From positions 48,708,351-48,772,350 of the forward strand of contig NC_065533.1 in NCBI RefSeq assembly GCF_020184175.1: a stretch of DNA of 64,000 bases, written 5' to 3'. This stretch comes from Aphis gossypii (taxonomy: Eukaryota; Arthropoda; Insecta; Hemiptera; Aphididae). A program made the translations under genes and the position numbers. The notes under the pieces are model-generated. The model ran no database searches. It was not told where the DNA came from and saw only the letters and a program-made list of their open reading frames with translations. Below, piece by piece: positions 13,485 through 28,250 of this stretch. Within the stretch, counting starts at the first letter, position 1, and every line of letters begins with the position of its first letter.

Positions 13485-16400
13485 TTTAAGACTACATTAT
13501 ATTAAACAGCTCTACGCGTATATACTGTTCGGTCCAGATGATGTGAAATTTATTTAAAAAAAAAAAGTATATTCCTCGACTCGTCTGCATCACAAATGTA
13601 CATAATTATAGATAATAGTAAAAATATGATATATTTTTAAACTGAAATCAAGTATAGCGCACGATAATAAATTGTCCAAAAACAATATTTTATCGATAAT
13701 GAATTGAAACAAAACGTCCGGTATTAAAATTTTAAAAAAAATTTGCAGACTCTTCGGTAGTAACAGAAAAAGTTATTTAATTGTACTATCTATAAATAAA
13801 TAAACATATACTGTTCAATACGACAATACGATTGTGCATTTTTTACATTATTTGCTTATAATCACCTGCTCACGATTGCGCTTCGCATTCATGTGATGGG
13901 TGTTAAAATAGTTTTTTAATTAGACGAAAAATAAATTTCTTATATTATACCTACTAATCTATACCTGTGTATGGTTATATTTTAAGAACATTTGGATTGT
14001 ATAGGTAGTATAATGGAGATCAGAAATAGGTAAAATTATTTTAAAAAGTATTTACAATAAATGAGTAGGTATATACCTACTTGAATATTTAAAAAAAAAA
14101 AATCAAAAAACAGTTTGAATAATTCTTAAAATCATAATATTCGAAAATATTTAAAATTCTATATCATTTCGAACAATTTTAGAAATATTTAAATTCTATT
14201 TTTATTTTTTTGCTTCTATACCTATATATTTGTACTAAATTAAATTATATTAATAGTTTAATATTTGGTTTCAAATATTCAAAAAATATTAATAACAACG
14301 ATTACAGATTGTTTTAAAGTTAAAATTATTATACTTATTTTACACTTATTTTGATCATACATTCATACCTGTATTATAGTTGTAGTAAGAAACATGTATA
14401 AAATCTCTAGTTTTCATGCATTTATGAGTTAAATTTATTTATTTATAATATTTTAGGATAATTCCTACGTATATAGGTAAGAAATTAGAATCTGTAGTTT
14501 AATTTAATAGAAAAAAAAATCAACATAAAATGAATCTATATAATATTGTTAATATTGTAATATTTTTGAGGAAAACATAAGGGTAAAAATTATCTAAACC
14601 CGAATGAGTAGTTACATATATTTAAGTATAAATGAAGATGAAAAATTACATTCTAAAATAATAATTTAACCTTTCTTGACTAAGGGATACAATTTATTGC
14701 ACAAAACGAAAAAACATATACAAAATTTTGTACCTATACATATTTCAAAATATTATAAACGATTAGAATTTGCAGGATTTACACGGTAAACTTATTTTTG
14801 AAGCGGACTTATCTAAATTGAAATTTCACAAGAAATAAGTTACAAATTTGGTAAAAAATATTTTCAAAGTTTCTGCTTACGATAATATATTAATATACGA
14901 AATACTCCTAATATAATATATAATAAAAATATAGTTCATATAAAATACGAACAAAATGTGATTTATGTTTTTTTTTTGCTATTATGATTAATAATTATAG
15001 ATAGCATTAGATGTTAGGTTTTTTGTCACGACTATCGACCTTTATTTTTGAAATGTGGAAAATGAATATATTATTTATAGTACGTATACGCATTGATTTT
15101 TGTTAAATGGATATGTTTTTTAGCGGATGTCATTGATTATTTGATGATTAATTAAACCAAAATCAGTAATTCCTAATTAATGTATTATGTTTGAACGAAC
15201 ATAATATAGTATATATCTATTATTACTAATTGTATGTGTATATAAAATCCGAATATAATAATATATTGATTAATGATATTCGAATAGTATTAAACGTTTT
15301 AATAATATGGTAACTATACATCTATTTATACTACCAATTATACTAAAAAAGACTAATATTTACTCTTTTAACGTTCGTCCAGATTACCAATACGTGTACT
15401 CGTATAGTAATAGTTTTAAATATTAATGCGATATATTATATAACCTATCATATTTTCGAAAACATAAAAAATCCATTATTGTTCCTTAAGATGGTGCCAC
15501 GCCCGAATATGAGTTATCTCCGTCTTATACAAAGTATACGGTATGGCAATAATTTAATTTAATTTAGTTTTAAACCTAACCTGGGTGTTATATCTGTAAT
15601 GTATTAAAAAAATAAAATGATTAAAAGTAAACTACTAGTATTATACAGAACGTATAAACTGTGTAAACTGACAAAGAGTGTATAATAAATAAAAATATTT
15701 ATTACAATTAAACATTGTAATCCTTCAATAAAATAATCAAGACAATATCAAAATAAATACATTTATTTTCTATTTTGTCTTAAAATAGTAGCTTGTATGA
15801 TTTTCTTATTAATGTATAAAAATAATAATTATTTGTTTTTATCTGGTACCAAATTATAATATATTTGTTAAATATAGCCTTATTTGCACTGTAAGTTATT
15901 TTGTTGTTGATTGACCTTAAATCATATCGTATATTTGCATAGTTGTGGTGTAATATTATATTTGTCTTGACTAATGGACTTTCGAATGTTGCATTGTAAA
16001 CACGAATAACTGGCAGGATGTACTTTTTTATTGTACTCGGAACAAAAATATTTACGACTCTTCTGAAATAATATTTAATAATATTGTAGTATACGTTAGC
16101 TGACTGTGAATTAAACAAAACATCCAGAATCAATTATGTTTTTTATATTAAAACAATATTGTACGGATTTTTTTTTGCCATGTCTATACACAGCGATGAG
16201 CCAGGGTCGAGTTACTCGATTACGTAGTTATAAATATTATGCATGTAATAATTAAGTACGTATATGTATATATAGCTCAATAATTGCATACATACAAGTT
16301 ACTTGATAATTATTGATGTTTATTTGTTCAAAAATGTTCATTCGTACCAACGGGCTCATGAGAAAAAATGTATTATATACTTAATACAACACAAACATTA

Positions 16401-16700
16401 AATGGCGAACGTTTTAACTTATAATAATTGTAATAATTAAAATTTTATACATGAATTTGCACCCGCAAACTACTATTTATTTGAGTTTTAGTGCTGGATG
16501 TATTCAGGTGGTGTTCAAATCCGAAAATACAAATTTAAACAGACGTTTAAGCACTCATAACCGTCGTTTAAGTTATATAGATGTATATAATAATAATATG
16601 ATATATATATATTTAGTTAATATTGTTCAGAAAATACTATTAGGTATAGCCATAGTATTTTACAGTGATCCGATTCAAAAATCTGTATTATATAGTAGTA
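13485..16700. other. Gene-free AT-rich stretch
   Basis: No supportable gene. The longest open frame is 117 codons on the minus strand (15780-16133). It begins at a TTG, not an ATG, is low in complexity (rich in Ile, Asn and Tyr), and its length is close to what chance allows in DNA this AT-rich and this long. Confidence 0.5.
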
Positions 16701-18545
16701 TATAATATAATATTATTTTCTACGATTACAACGCAATAATTTTAATAGCCTTAATAAGATACCGTCTCAAGAAAGGAAATCTACTATACGTATCTGTGAT
16801 GGTTTTTTTTTCAAACGCGAAAATTCGGTACTTTTCATTCATTTTTTTCATCGGAATGTGTTGTTGTCGCGACGACAGGATATACGGGTGTCGAAGTCGT
16901 TCGCGGCCGACACGTAACACGGCGATTACATTGAAAAAAAAAATCAAAAATAATTCGTTTGTGTATTGTACTTGTATACACCTATATACCTACCTATATA
17001 ATAATGTCTTGTGTATAGATATTTTGAAAAAAATACAGAAAAACGTCGTTAATTACGCATCACGCCTGACGAAACGCGAATTGCAGGACTCGACAAAGCT
17101 AATAAAGTAGTATATATAAAATTCAAATTATGTTTGTAAAGAATAACTCTTAATAGGTTCGTTTATTATTTCAAGAAATCATTACTTTAATGGTTTTGAA
17201 AGAATATTCTTTTATATAATCTATCTGAAGTCATAATTATACAAAACAATAATTTCATGTTATCATGTTTTAAGTTTTTTACGTTTTCGAAAGACGTCAT
17301 GACTCATGCGAGCGAGTCAACTTTGATATCATATTCCTAAGCAAAATATTGTTCTGGGAATTTTAATAATATATTTAAATCGAATTTCGAACCAGCATAG
17401 TTAATAATTAGCTGTAAGCATTTAGCTTAGATAACATAATCGGAATGTATCTATGTAGATTGTAGAGTATGCCGTAAAATGGTGGTACAGTAATTGAGTA
17501 ATATAAGTATTATTAAGTATATTTATAAATTTATTGAAACAAATTTTTTTCAATATTTCGTTGCAACTGCCGTAAGTTTTCAATAATGTTTTCAAAATTG
17601 CCACAATAACTTATCTGCCATGAACAACTGCAGCTGAGTTACAATAATATGATGTTTGGTTAATCGATGCGTGTTTATCGATGATTTTCAAATCTGTAAT
17701 TAAAAAAATATATATAAATTATTTATTTATGTGGTCACTCGAAATAAAAAAATAATAATAAATGTAATAGATTTGTATTGATACGTATTGTACACTGAAT
17801 AAGAATAAAAAAAAAAAAATTCAATATTTATAAATTATATCGACTGACGACAAAGCATATATTGCATAATAATATCACCGGTCGATTTAATAATATGTTA
17901 TATACCTATACAGTATACACATTAGACGAATTAATTTACACGGACTAATATTGAAATTATTCATAAAAAAAAAAAGTTGTTAATATTTTCGTGATTATTT
18001 AATTAATATGTAATATGCGATTAAAAAATTTTTAATTACAATTTATAATCATTATGTACAAAATATGTTTGTCGTTGTCCAATTCCTTGCAGGCTTTGTA
18101 CAACTTATCTATAACTATTCGAGTTCTACATAAATTGGCTATCTCAAGGTTTTACAAGAACAGAAGTTTTAGTTTTATTTTTTCTATTGAAAAAAAAAAA
18201 AATAATCAAATAAATCAACAAAAAAACACTATATTGACATTCATTATAGTTTGAACTATAATAATAAATTATTGTTTCTAACGACCAACTCGATATGTAT
18301 GTTTTTTCTTTATTTAAAACTATATCGCATTTTTATCAAACACAACTGATTTCATTATATTTATATCGGGTTTGGGTTATATTTCTATATTGGGTCTATT
18401 ATTTCAAGTAAGTATCTCATTAAAATATCTTATTCCCATATCCCATGTATGATATAATATTATATGTTTGCAAAATATTCGTTATGATATATTCATACTG
18501 TTTTAGAGTTGATAGAAAAACTACGTTTTTTGTGCTGCTTACACA
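16700..18545. other. Gene-poor stretch with a small GC-richer patch
   Basis: A short GC-richer patch at about 16850-16920 contains 'cgcgacgacagg' and 'cgcggccgacacg'. It lies inside a 104-codon plus-strand frame (16796-17110) whose remainder is low-complexity. I find no splice partners. The rest is AT-rich and featureless. Confidence 0.4.
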
Positions 18546-18555
18546 ATATTATAAT

Positions 18556-18955
18556 AACTAGCTGAATTACCCGTCGATGCTGGGTTACAGTAAAAAATTG
18601 TTTAACATTTTAAAATTTTCATTTTCACCAGTAAACAAATCAAATATTTCATTAGATAAACGGCTTCCCGATAAAGATATATTTTGCCATTACCACAACA
18701 TAAACTAAAATGTCCTTTAATCGTTTTTTCACACTCAAAGTGCAACTAATTACAATGCTCGCATTTAAAATTTAAATGTTTAACTACCCAATTTATAGGA
18801 TAAGTAACATGAACTATCTTAATATTATATGCTATAAAAACGTGAGGTGAAAAAAATCCATGAAAATCGGCCCAATAAAACTTCAGATATAATATAGCTG
18901 TCCAAAGAAATCGACTCACATTTTAATAATATATATTATAAAGATATGTAAATAA
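18556..18955 (+). repeat. Degraded RTE-like LINE/SINE repeat relic
   Basis: The left end 'actagctgaattacccgtc' resembles a start found in many arthropod interspersed repeats. The right part holds 'ccatgaaaatcggccca', then 'acttcag', then a tail of AT repeats near 18930-18950. That order (tttcatcaaaatcggtcca-type block, then a short tandem tail) is typical of RTE-clade LINE 3' ends and SINEs that borrow them. No reading frame survives. The call rests on remembered consensus motifs. Confidence 0.4.
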
Positions 18956-18959
18956 TATT

Positions 18960-21900
18960 ATAAATCATGTAATATAAGAATCTATACGTACATATTATTA
19001 TATATTATTATCTGAGTACGGATAAATTTTCTCGCAACACGTTCAGTTAACAACTCATATTATGTTTTATTGTTATTATTCAGACAAAAGAGATACAATA
19101 TTAATGTCTTCGAATGGAAACATTTTTATTTTTCCGACAAACGGTCAAAATAAACAAAGTAATACTTCATAGAGTTAGCTTTCATAGCAGTATTGTTTAG
19201 TCTGCTATATGGGCGAGCGGGTAGTTCAATATTATTACTTTGGTTTCGTCAAAACTATGTACATTAAGTTTATTAACGCCGTCGAGTAATATATTTACTG
19301 CTATATATATATATTTATTGTACTTTTTCAATAATTGATACATGGGTAATTTCCAAATGACCCTTTCAAATTTTCTATTTAGCGTCCAATAACTATAATT
19401 AATAGAAATACGTGTACTGCGTGTAATTTTTTAATCATTTTTTTTTTTTTTATTTATTATAACTAAACTTAATAATATATTTACTAAATAAAATAACAAC
19501 AATAATATACAAATATAACTCGTTTGCATTAGTTGTAAAACTTTACTATATCGCTTCACTATAATAGTCGTCTATAAATATTATTATTACATTGAAATGA
19601 ATATCTACGTTTATCAAAAATTTATTATTTAAAATAATGCGTTAAGTTAAAATCATGAGTCAATATAATATATTATTATTAACACTAATTTTAATATACT
19701 CGTCAATTCGTTAATTATTCATTGTTTTTTTTAATCACTCTGTATATTCAATGATTTTTAAGTACAAACAAATAAATATTTATTAATTAAATAATAATTA
19801 TATAATTGGTAAAAAATGTGTGAGCATACCAGAATACAATCGATGGTGCGTTTCAATACATTTCATAAATCAAACTAACAATATCCATAAAATAGCAGTT
19901 GTATTATAATAATTTGTTTAGTAATAAAATGACACGAATAAAAATAATACATACCTATCATAATATACCTATTTATATGACAATAAATTTGTTTTTTTTT
20001 AAGATCATGAGAAAATGTTTGTTGTACTCTGCAAGTTTTACTGTCAAATGACAAAAAAAAAACGTGCGAGCTAGCCCCAATTTTTATAATTTTAATATAA
20101 AACCCGCTATTACATTTTGTCGAATTTGATTTCTTTTAAAGGCTTTTGTCCATGTCGATAAATACACAACCCGTGGGTAAAATAATATTATTCTAAATAA
20201 TTATATTGATACGCTTACATAATGTTTTAAATAATTGTCTCACCGTTCCATCACCGTATATAGTATAATAATGTATATAATATACCTATTAATATATAAT
20301 ATAGACATGTTGTCGTATACTAAAATCGTACATCATCAATTTTTTACGAATTATTTTTTTTTCACTACTCTCACCATAGGTATATATATATGTATTAAAT
20401 TATACTATAACTTATCGTATAATACTGTAGGTATATTATTATGTCATATATTATTACCGCACGTGCATAGTCATGACTATGAAATGTTTACCCAAAATAT
20501 ATTGATTGTAAAATCACATTGATGCCAAAATGGTTATAAAATATTCTAGTATCACGGATTTACAAGTTTAGCTGGTATTTCTTGTATTTATTTTAACATA
20601 TTATATGTACATTGTAGGTACCTACCTATATGTTTTCGGGCTAAATATACATAACCACAATCGAATTTTTCGTTGACCAAATTTTTTGTTCGAATTTTTC
20701 TATAACTATAACAGTTGCTATTGTAGCCAAACAACACAGCGAAGAAACAAAAATAAAATAAAATTTTCTTATTAACGCTAATGAATAATATTTTTACTAT
20801 TGAAAAACAGCGATTTCTAAAAACATATTATATACATGATTCTGAATCATAGTTTTTCGTGCAGCGGACAAAATATTTTATTTCCAGTGTTTTATTTTTT
20901 GGATGTAATTATCGCATGCGATATAATTTTTATTCGTACAATTTCAATAATAATATATGACCATAAAATAATATTCTTAATAGATAATTAATTAAATAAT
21001 AATGTCCCACATCAATAAAAACTTAAAACTAAATGCACTCATAAACGTAATATTATTTTATATCTCAAATTACTTTAAGTATCTATATAGGTACATATTT
21101 TATATCGGTGGGCGCAGCAGATACGCGTTATAAAATAAAATGTTCATCAAGTATATATGTTAGTGATCGATACATACCTACATATATTATATATTTTATA
21201 TTATGTACCTATATAGGTATTATGGTAGTATACAGTATTCGCCGCTTTTTCGACTGTAGCAAGTAGATATACTATTATCAAAAATACTATGAAAAGTAAG
21301 AAAAAAAACATCAAGAAGTTTTGTGGTTGTGTCGGGTGGTGATCGAGACGTATATTATTTATTTTCTAATTATTAATTCATTGTTTAGTCCTTGATAAGT
21401 CCCGTTTTGTTGACCCTCGTCATTATATGGAAGAATCTTTACTGTCTCCATTCATCACGTTCAACAAAAATGTTATTACAACAGTATATAACTATACTTT
21501 GACTAAACACACACACACACACACACTCATTTTAAACTGTAAAAAAAAATTGATTTATAATTTATAGTTGAATAGATATAGGTATTAACTTATAGCAGCA
21601 AGATGCCTATATAGGCATCTATAGATTTTATTATTTTTTTTTGAAGTACCTACAAATGTTTTTTTTTTCAACGAAACAAAGAAAACCCGTTATTACATCC
21701 CAATTCATCACAGTCTAAAAATTACTTTATACACATTACAGTCTATAATATTATTATACTATAACATTATTTTCATATACATACATGACCGCACATAGGA
21801 TATAATATATGATATACCTACCCAGCTGTATGCATACAGCGATAATTTGTTGAACCTCTAATAATCTAATGCTACTATATAGAATGTAGGCAAATTTATA

Positions 21901-24900
21901 TTTTGTACCAATTATTAAAAATTAAAATTTTTTATTACTATTTGACCTAAATACAAACGGAAACTAATTCGGCTCAACTTAATAAAATACCATTTTTAAA
22001 CGGGAACCATGGGAACCAATTCGCGGGTTACTCCCCTCATTTGATCATAATATTATTAACAAATTTTTAATTTAAAATAAAAAAACGTTTGCTGTTTTAT
22101 ACTTATTATTTAGTGACTACTATTAGTGTTGTTTGATAAATATTTAAATTTATATGAATTTGCAGTTATAATAGCTGTATTACTAATAATATGTGTAGTT
22201 GAGTTGTATGCTATAACAAAGAGAAAATTCAAATAATTAACATTGCAATGCATTTATACACAAATTATAAACTTTAACGTCATTATTTAGCTCTAATAAG
22301 CATAACGATTAATAAAGAAATTCAATTGATAATTACTAATTAATTGTAGCGCTGATAAATTATTGTAAGTTATTAATTTATAATCACTACTATAAACCTA
22401 ACAATGAGGTATCTAATTCTTAAACTGTGGCTAGCTAATTTAGTAAACCATCAATTATATTATTAATGTTGTTAGTGTATAATCACTATTTAATACTAAA
22501 CATCTATATTAGGATATGCGTAAAAAATAATACATTTTTTAATTCATTATTTAAGAAGAGTGAAATTTTCGACTTTGAAATATTTAAAATTCAGAACGTA
22601 TACTATATAATATGGCTCCACTAACAATATGGTCGTACAATCGTGCCCGGTTAAATAATATTATGATATTATTATCCTAAAAAATCATTTCATATATATA
22701 CATAAGGTTTGTCAGTATAGGTACACAAAAAATTAAATAACTGCAAATTGTGTTATATGTCCTACTATATAAAGTGTATTAAGTTTCAAAATATAAATTT
22801 GAACACCTTATATCCTGCACGTTAGTTAGCTACAATACACCATGATTATGGTTGATCTTAAGATATTTATAGGTACCAAATTCTTTTTAAATTCTATGTG
22901 GAAATTCCATAATGGAATTATAGTTTATCGTGTTGTAGTAAACAAATTTGAGAAACCATAGGTACAATAAATTATCATGCTTTCAGAGTGAGTTTTCCTA
23001 TCTTATTGTTATAATTAAATTCTTAATTATTATTATATACACTACAGACAATGATTGAATAATAATATACATAATATGAGTGTTTACAGGATCACATATT
23101 TGTAAACGACTATTATTTAAAAAAAAAAAATATCGTAACATAAAGTCGCAAAAATCATCATATTCTTTCTATAATTATTATTTACTCAAGCCACACCGAT
23201 ATTTGATCGGCAGAATAAATAAAAACTATAATAGGTATCTAAAACACATATCAATGATGGTATTTTATGAGTATCAAGTGCCGACAATATTATGCACAAA
23301 CTGAAATTATTATTTAACATTATAATATGATGGAAACAATGTAAGTAATATTATATAGGTATACCGAACATATATACCTACCTAAAGAAATTATTTTTTT
23401 TTCATATTAATATATATATTTATTATATAAATGGGTTGGTCTTCACGGTATATACGCAGTAATGTTGAAGTAACATTTAAAACGACACGTCCTAACGCTT
23501 TTGATCGTAATTTTTTTTTTTTATACGACTCGTTCAATTATTGTAATTTTTTTCTCGAGCCGCATTCTAATCTTACCATCACGGTTCGATAAGTATCACA
23601 CTTAACTCACTCATTGTCGTGCCACTTAATGGAACAAACACTTAAACAGTGGGAAAAAAATACTTATAGGCACCTAGTAATGTGATAGATGGTAGTATTA
23701 TTTTATTTTTTATTTTAAATTTATTCTACCGAGAAACAAATCAAACTGCGTCTATAGTCAACGATACAATATAAATTATTTGAAAATAAACTTTATGTAA
23801 TATACATAATATTATTATACGTATTATACATATATAGGTATACGTTAGGTATGTAATATTACTATGCGTCGTATAATTTATTCTAAAAACGATTTTTGTT
23901 TTCCACGTTGTTTCTAGTTGCACACAAGATAATAATACCTAATATAAATACAATTATAATAAAACCCTGAACTAGCCAACGCGAGTCTGTCTAAATGCGT
24001 TGCATAATAATAATATTATGTTCAGTTGGTTAGTAAAAAAAAAATAAAAAACCATTTACACAACACGATATTAACATAATACAAATATACAATATATTTT
24101 TATATGCCTATATATTTCATACTTATAATACGGCTTAGCGTGTCTCTCGGTGAAAGTATTTTTTGTATTTTATTTTTTTGGAAGTAATAATCCAAATGAC
24201 CATCTTATAGTATGAATACATTACAACTGGTACAACTAGTTCCAGACATTCGGTAGGTAGGCACGACGACATTATAACGTTAAAATATTTACTTAAGTAG
24301 ACACCATACCATTCGTAATTTATTCATGAAAAATTGTTTTACAAGAGACAAACTTACGAAGACAGTACTTACAATAACCTTACCAATTTTTTTCTTAAAT
24401 ATAGAACAAATGTATGTAGATACATCGTAACGTATATTAATTTATTTGTAGTGTGAAAATTTGGTATATCTATACTGTAAGAATGAACCATTTAGTAAAA
24501 CCGTTTTTCTGTGAAATTTAATAATTATACAACAGTGATTTTTGATAATAACACGAGACCACTTTTTAAAATACTTTAAATTAGTATTTAAATGTATTTA
24601 AGATCAAACATTTTAATTGTTCTGAAAATTTTATGAAAATTGCCTATATAAAACTCCTTAAATAGCGATTGTGTTGCGTCGTCTCGAGTACACGATGACC
24701 GTTCAATATAGGCAATTTTCAAAGTGTTCGCTTACGTGTCGCTTCGCAATGAAATATGCACGAAATTTGCATGAATATTCGAATACATACAACAAAAAAT
24801 CAATGATGCATTCAGTACCGACATTGAACATATCTGATCTCTTCGTAAATTAGCTATACCTAACAACGTGAACGATTCGAATTAATTGCCAAACAAAATT

Positions 24901-24990
24901 ATTAATGTACAATTTATTTATAGTGAATAAAGTTAACTATTTAAATTCGTTAGTACAGTAAAGAGCGTTTCTATATTATATTACACTATA
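18960..24990. other. Gene-free AT-rich stretch, about 6 kb
   Basis: No gene is supportable. It contains an (AC)10 microsatellite at 21507-21526 and numerous A/T homopolymers. Frames such as 20235-20522 and 23080-23304 are low-complexity and lack splice or start context. A slightly GC-richer patch at 24660-24760 contains an ATG frame of about 50 codons that resembles nothing I know. Confidence 0.5.
21507..21526. repeat. (AC)10 microsatellite
   Basis: Ten uninterrupted AC dinucleotides, directly visible. Confidence 0.95.
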
Positions 24991-25001
24991 CTATTTGTTA
25001 T

Positions 25002-26231
25002 TTATTTATTATTTCGAGTTGAACGGTTTGAAGCCTTGAACATTTCTTTGACCCTGGGAAAATATATTTTCGTTACGTCTTTCTCCGAAATGAACACTCC
25101 TTGCGGAAATATCGAGCACGGGCCCACTGGCGACAATATTTTCCCAGTACTTTTTTCTCTCAAGTCTGACACCGACTGTGCGGACTTGATCCACCTATGA
25201 ACGGGCTGTATGGGAAACGCTCTGGGAAACAGATAGTTCATCCAAATTTGGAATATACTAACATAGTCATAAGCATCATTGTCGTCGTCTTCGGATTCGT
25301 CTTCGGAGTCACTACTACTCAGATCACTATTATAATAGTACAAATAAAACTTTTATTTTTGTTGCGAATAGTTTTGCTAACCTACAGTGTACCTACACTG
25401 TACATATCATTTATTTTGATTTTTAATGGACTCCACTTTCAAAAATTAAACTTTTTTAAAAGCTTTAATATATGATTTTGGAAACCATAATTTTATTTCA
25501 TGAATACACTGATATAATATACTAAATATGAATACTTTTAAATATGAAACTAGGAAACCATAATAATGTATACATATCAACAAAAATAATAATCAATTTG
25601 TTAAAAGCCTCGTGAAAGTTAGAATTCTACGTTTTCATGACAATAATAAAATTTCAAACATTGTAATAATATGAGGATGATTTTCCTATCCATTTGTTAT
25701 ATATAAAATTAAAAATTTCAAATGAGAGTTTTTTTCAATAGCTCTCACTTTGATTTGGTGATTACTCAATACATTTTCGTACACTAACCATGAGACTTGA
25801 TGTATATTTCTGCACAAATAATGAACATGAGCATTTGGTTTTATTGAAAGTTTAAATTTTAAAAGTGGGATACAGTATGGCATTGAAATGAACGTGTTTT
25901 GTAATGTACACATACATGACACAAATTACACTAAAGACATTACTGCGCATATTCATTTGATTTTGTTAATAAATGGTCTAAAGTAAAACCGAATAAAAAG
26001 ATACGCGAGTGCTGCATTACATGCGTGAATGAAATACACTTACTTTTTGGAAGACTTATAAGATTTTGTTCCAGCGGATTTTCTCTGATAACGTCTGTGC
26101 TGAACTTTTTTCGGACGATTTGGGGGAGATCTATTTATTATGTCGTGTTTGTAAAGTGCACTGTCACTGAAACCTGACCGCAGTAACGGTTTAAATTCCT
26201 TACTACTTACCTTAGAACCAGAATAAGAATT
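25002..26231 (-). CDS. Unrecognised two-exon basic/acidic protein
   Basis: Two minus-strand open frames join through good splice sites. Exon 1 runs from an ATG (complement of 26229-26231, Kozak-like GAAAATG) to about 26046, where the donor reads AAAAA|GTAAGTG. Exon 2 starts after 'tattataatag|TGAT' near 25326 and runs to a TAA at 25002-25004, followed by AATAAA-type sequence. Joining keeps the frame (phase 2) and gives roughly 170 residues. The N-terminal half is basic and Ser/Lys/Arg-rich (RPKKVQHRRYQRK). The junction leads into an acidic tract (SSSDSEDESEDDDND). The C-terminal half is mixed, with aromatic residues (FQIWMNYLFPRAFPIQPVHRW). There is no signal peptide or membrane segment. I do not recognise the family; a basic stretch followed by an acidic tract is common in nuclear proteins, but that is inference. 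An AAG|GTAAGT donor 24 bases after the ATG could give a different first exon, and further 5' exons may exist. Confidence 0.5.
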
Positions 26232-26269
26232 CATTTTCAACGTTTTTAACGCCTTAATAATATACAAAT

Positions 26270-28060
26270 GTAGGATAATATACCATTGTAATTGAAAAAA
26301 ATAATAACAAACTATTTTATTAAACCAATCACATGATTTCGGAACGCTTAAATATTATTTATTATTTTAACCAGAAAATATATACCTATAAGTAAATTTT
26401 ATATATTATGACGAATGAAGATGAATTTACATTTCATTAAAAATTATAACTGGTCATACTATTTTCTTTGTCAAAAAAAAATAAAACAAGTCTAATCTAG
26501 CATTATTTCTATAATAATTTTATTTTACTATTTTTACTTACGAAATAATGTATTCTTTAAAATAAAATGCTCTAGCGTAAGTAAATGAACGAAAACAAAC
26601 ATTTATATAAGACATATAGGTATATGACGAGTACAATAAATATAGTGTGTTTCTACTCGTATTATAGTCGTATATAAGATATTATAAAAACGTTAAAAAA
26701 TAAATTGGAGTTGGAATAAGACATATTAAAATATAAAATTGATTTAAGTATAAAAATAATGGTTATGATGGACATGGCCAATTCATATAAAATAATATTA
26801 TTTATTTATTTATTTTATTAATATAATATACGTCAGATTAAATTAATTTTTGGCTAAAAACAACGTTTATACTATAATAATACAATCTAATTGATATTAT
26901 AATATATTGTACCTACATCATATTATCTTTTTATAATTAACTTTTTAGTTATAATTATTTACCATAAATACCATACATTTTTTAAAATTAGTAAAAATAT
27001 TTATATATTAAATTATGTACAGAAAATAATAATATATGTGTAATGATGGTGAAAAGTATCAAGTCCTCACGATTAATATTTTTTTAATTAGAATAGAAAT
27101 ATTTTATAAAATTATAGAATATTTTAAAATAAGAGTGTTATATTATTATTGGTGTATGATGATTAACGAAAACTTATGATTTAATAAATGATATTCTGTC
27201 GACCTGTCGCGGTTAGGTTTTATGCACTGTACATAAAAAAAAAAACCATTAAAATCGTATTTACATCGACGTCGGTTAACTTACGATTAAAATTATCTAG
27301 GTATAATATCATGACATAGTTTAAAAAGACATAAAACGAAGAGATGAAAGTTTCCAAGATAATGGCGTCAGCTTATGTAATTTATAAAAAATATTGACCA
27401 ACTTACTAAGAATTCATAACGTTTTAAGTCTTTTTATATCTATACATTTATACCTATGTACATAGTAAAAATATTGCAGTATTAAACACATGTCTATTCT
27501 ACCTATTGTTGTAACTTCTTCGTTCCACGACATTTCAGAAAGAGATAACAACTTAAAAATTATTTTATTATTTTATTTTCTAATATTATAAGGTTATCTT
27601 AAATTATTTTGAGCCAAAATAAGCGAGGATAATACAGTGAAACTGTGGAAAGTAATTTATGTTTCCAATATTACTTTTAGTCATAGAAGTATGTCATGTA
27701 AGCTTACAAAAATATTGTATTGTTTAATAGTAAAAAAGTAATTACAGAGTGAATTAAATTATTACAAGAATTATTGTGGGACTGTTTGAGCGTCCGTGCT
27801 CTATGAGTCAATATAATAGCGATGTCAGTAAGAAACTTAAGTTTTTGAAATTAGAATAATATTTAGCTCGGTGAAATAGAATAAAAAATTAAATCTCAAA
27901 AGTTTCAACGATTTTTTCTTTGGAATTTATCGAAAAACTGAAATTCTGAAATTAAACATCTCTAGTCAGTAGTCATTATTTATACGAATTAAACGAGTAC
28001 ACTATTCTATTGCCAGGCTATATAGACGGACATTAAAGACAGTACTATCAGAGTATACGG
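26270..28060. other. Gene-free AT-rich stretch
   Basis: It lies upstream of the minus-strand gene ending at 26.2 kb and may hold its promoter, but I see no clear TATA/initiator pair. Otherwise it is AT-rich and featureless. Confidence 0.45.
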
Positions 28061-28250
28061 AAATTCGGAACTGGGATCGCCATCTAGCGCACGAATACGT
28101 TGCACCGCACAAAAACGCCGACCGAATTCACGGCGCAGAGTAGATGACTACTGTTATCGACAAGCGATGTGTACTGCTAGCTAGGAAATACTCGTACTGA
28201 GCATTCGAGTCCCATACGTTTTACTAATTAATTATTAAATCGTTTTCAAA
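28060..28250. repeat. Diverged repeat A1 with CTCF-like site
   Basis: This GC-richer patch matches 48225-48400 in the same orientation: shared blocks are 'ttcggaa', CGCCATCTAG, 'aattcacggcgc' and, further on, 'attcgagtcc'. At 28078-28090 the reverse strand reads GCGCTAGATGGCG, which fits the animal CTCF core (CCASYAGRKGGC) at 10 of 12 positions. The 'attcgagtccc' block also looks like a tRNA/SINE B-box. It could be a SINE relic, a duplicated promoter, or an insulator-like site; the sequence does not choose. Confidence 0.4.

Noticed and set aside
15780..16133. 117-codon minus-strand open frame
   Set aside because: It starts at TTG, is low-complexity (Ile/Asn/Tyr), and about this length is expected by chance once or less in 64 kb of such AT-rich DNA. 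No splice context.
16500..16530. B-box-like 'gttcaaatcc'
   Set aside because: No A-box or cloverleaf upstream.
16796..17110. 104-codon plus-strand frame with a GC-richer core
   Set aside because: Only a short part has coding-like composition; the rest is low-complexity, and an antisense frame overlaps it.
25197..25475. 92-codon plus-strand frame
   Set aside because: Antisense shadow of exon 2 of the minus-strand gene at 25.0-26.2 kb.
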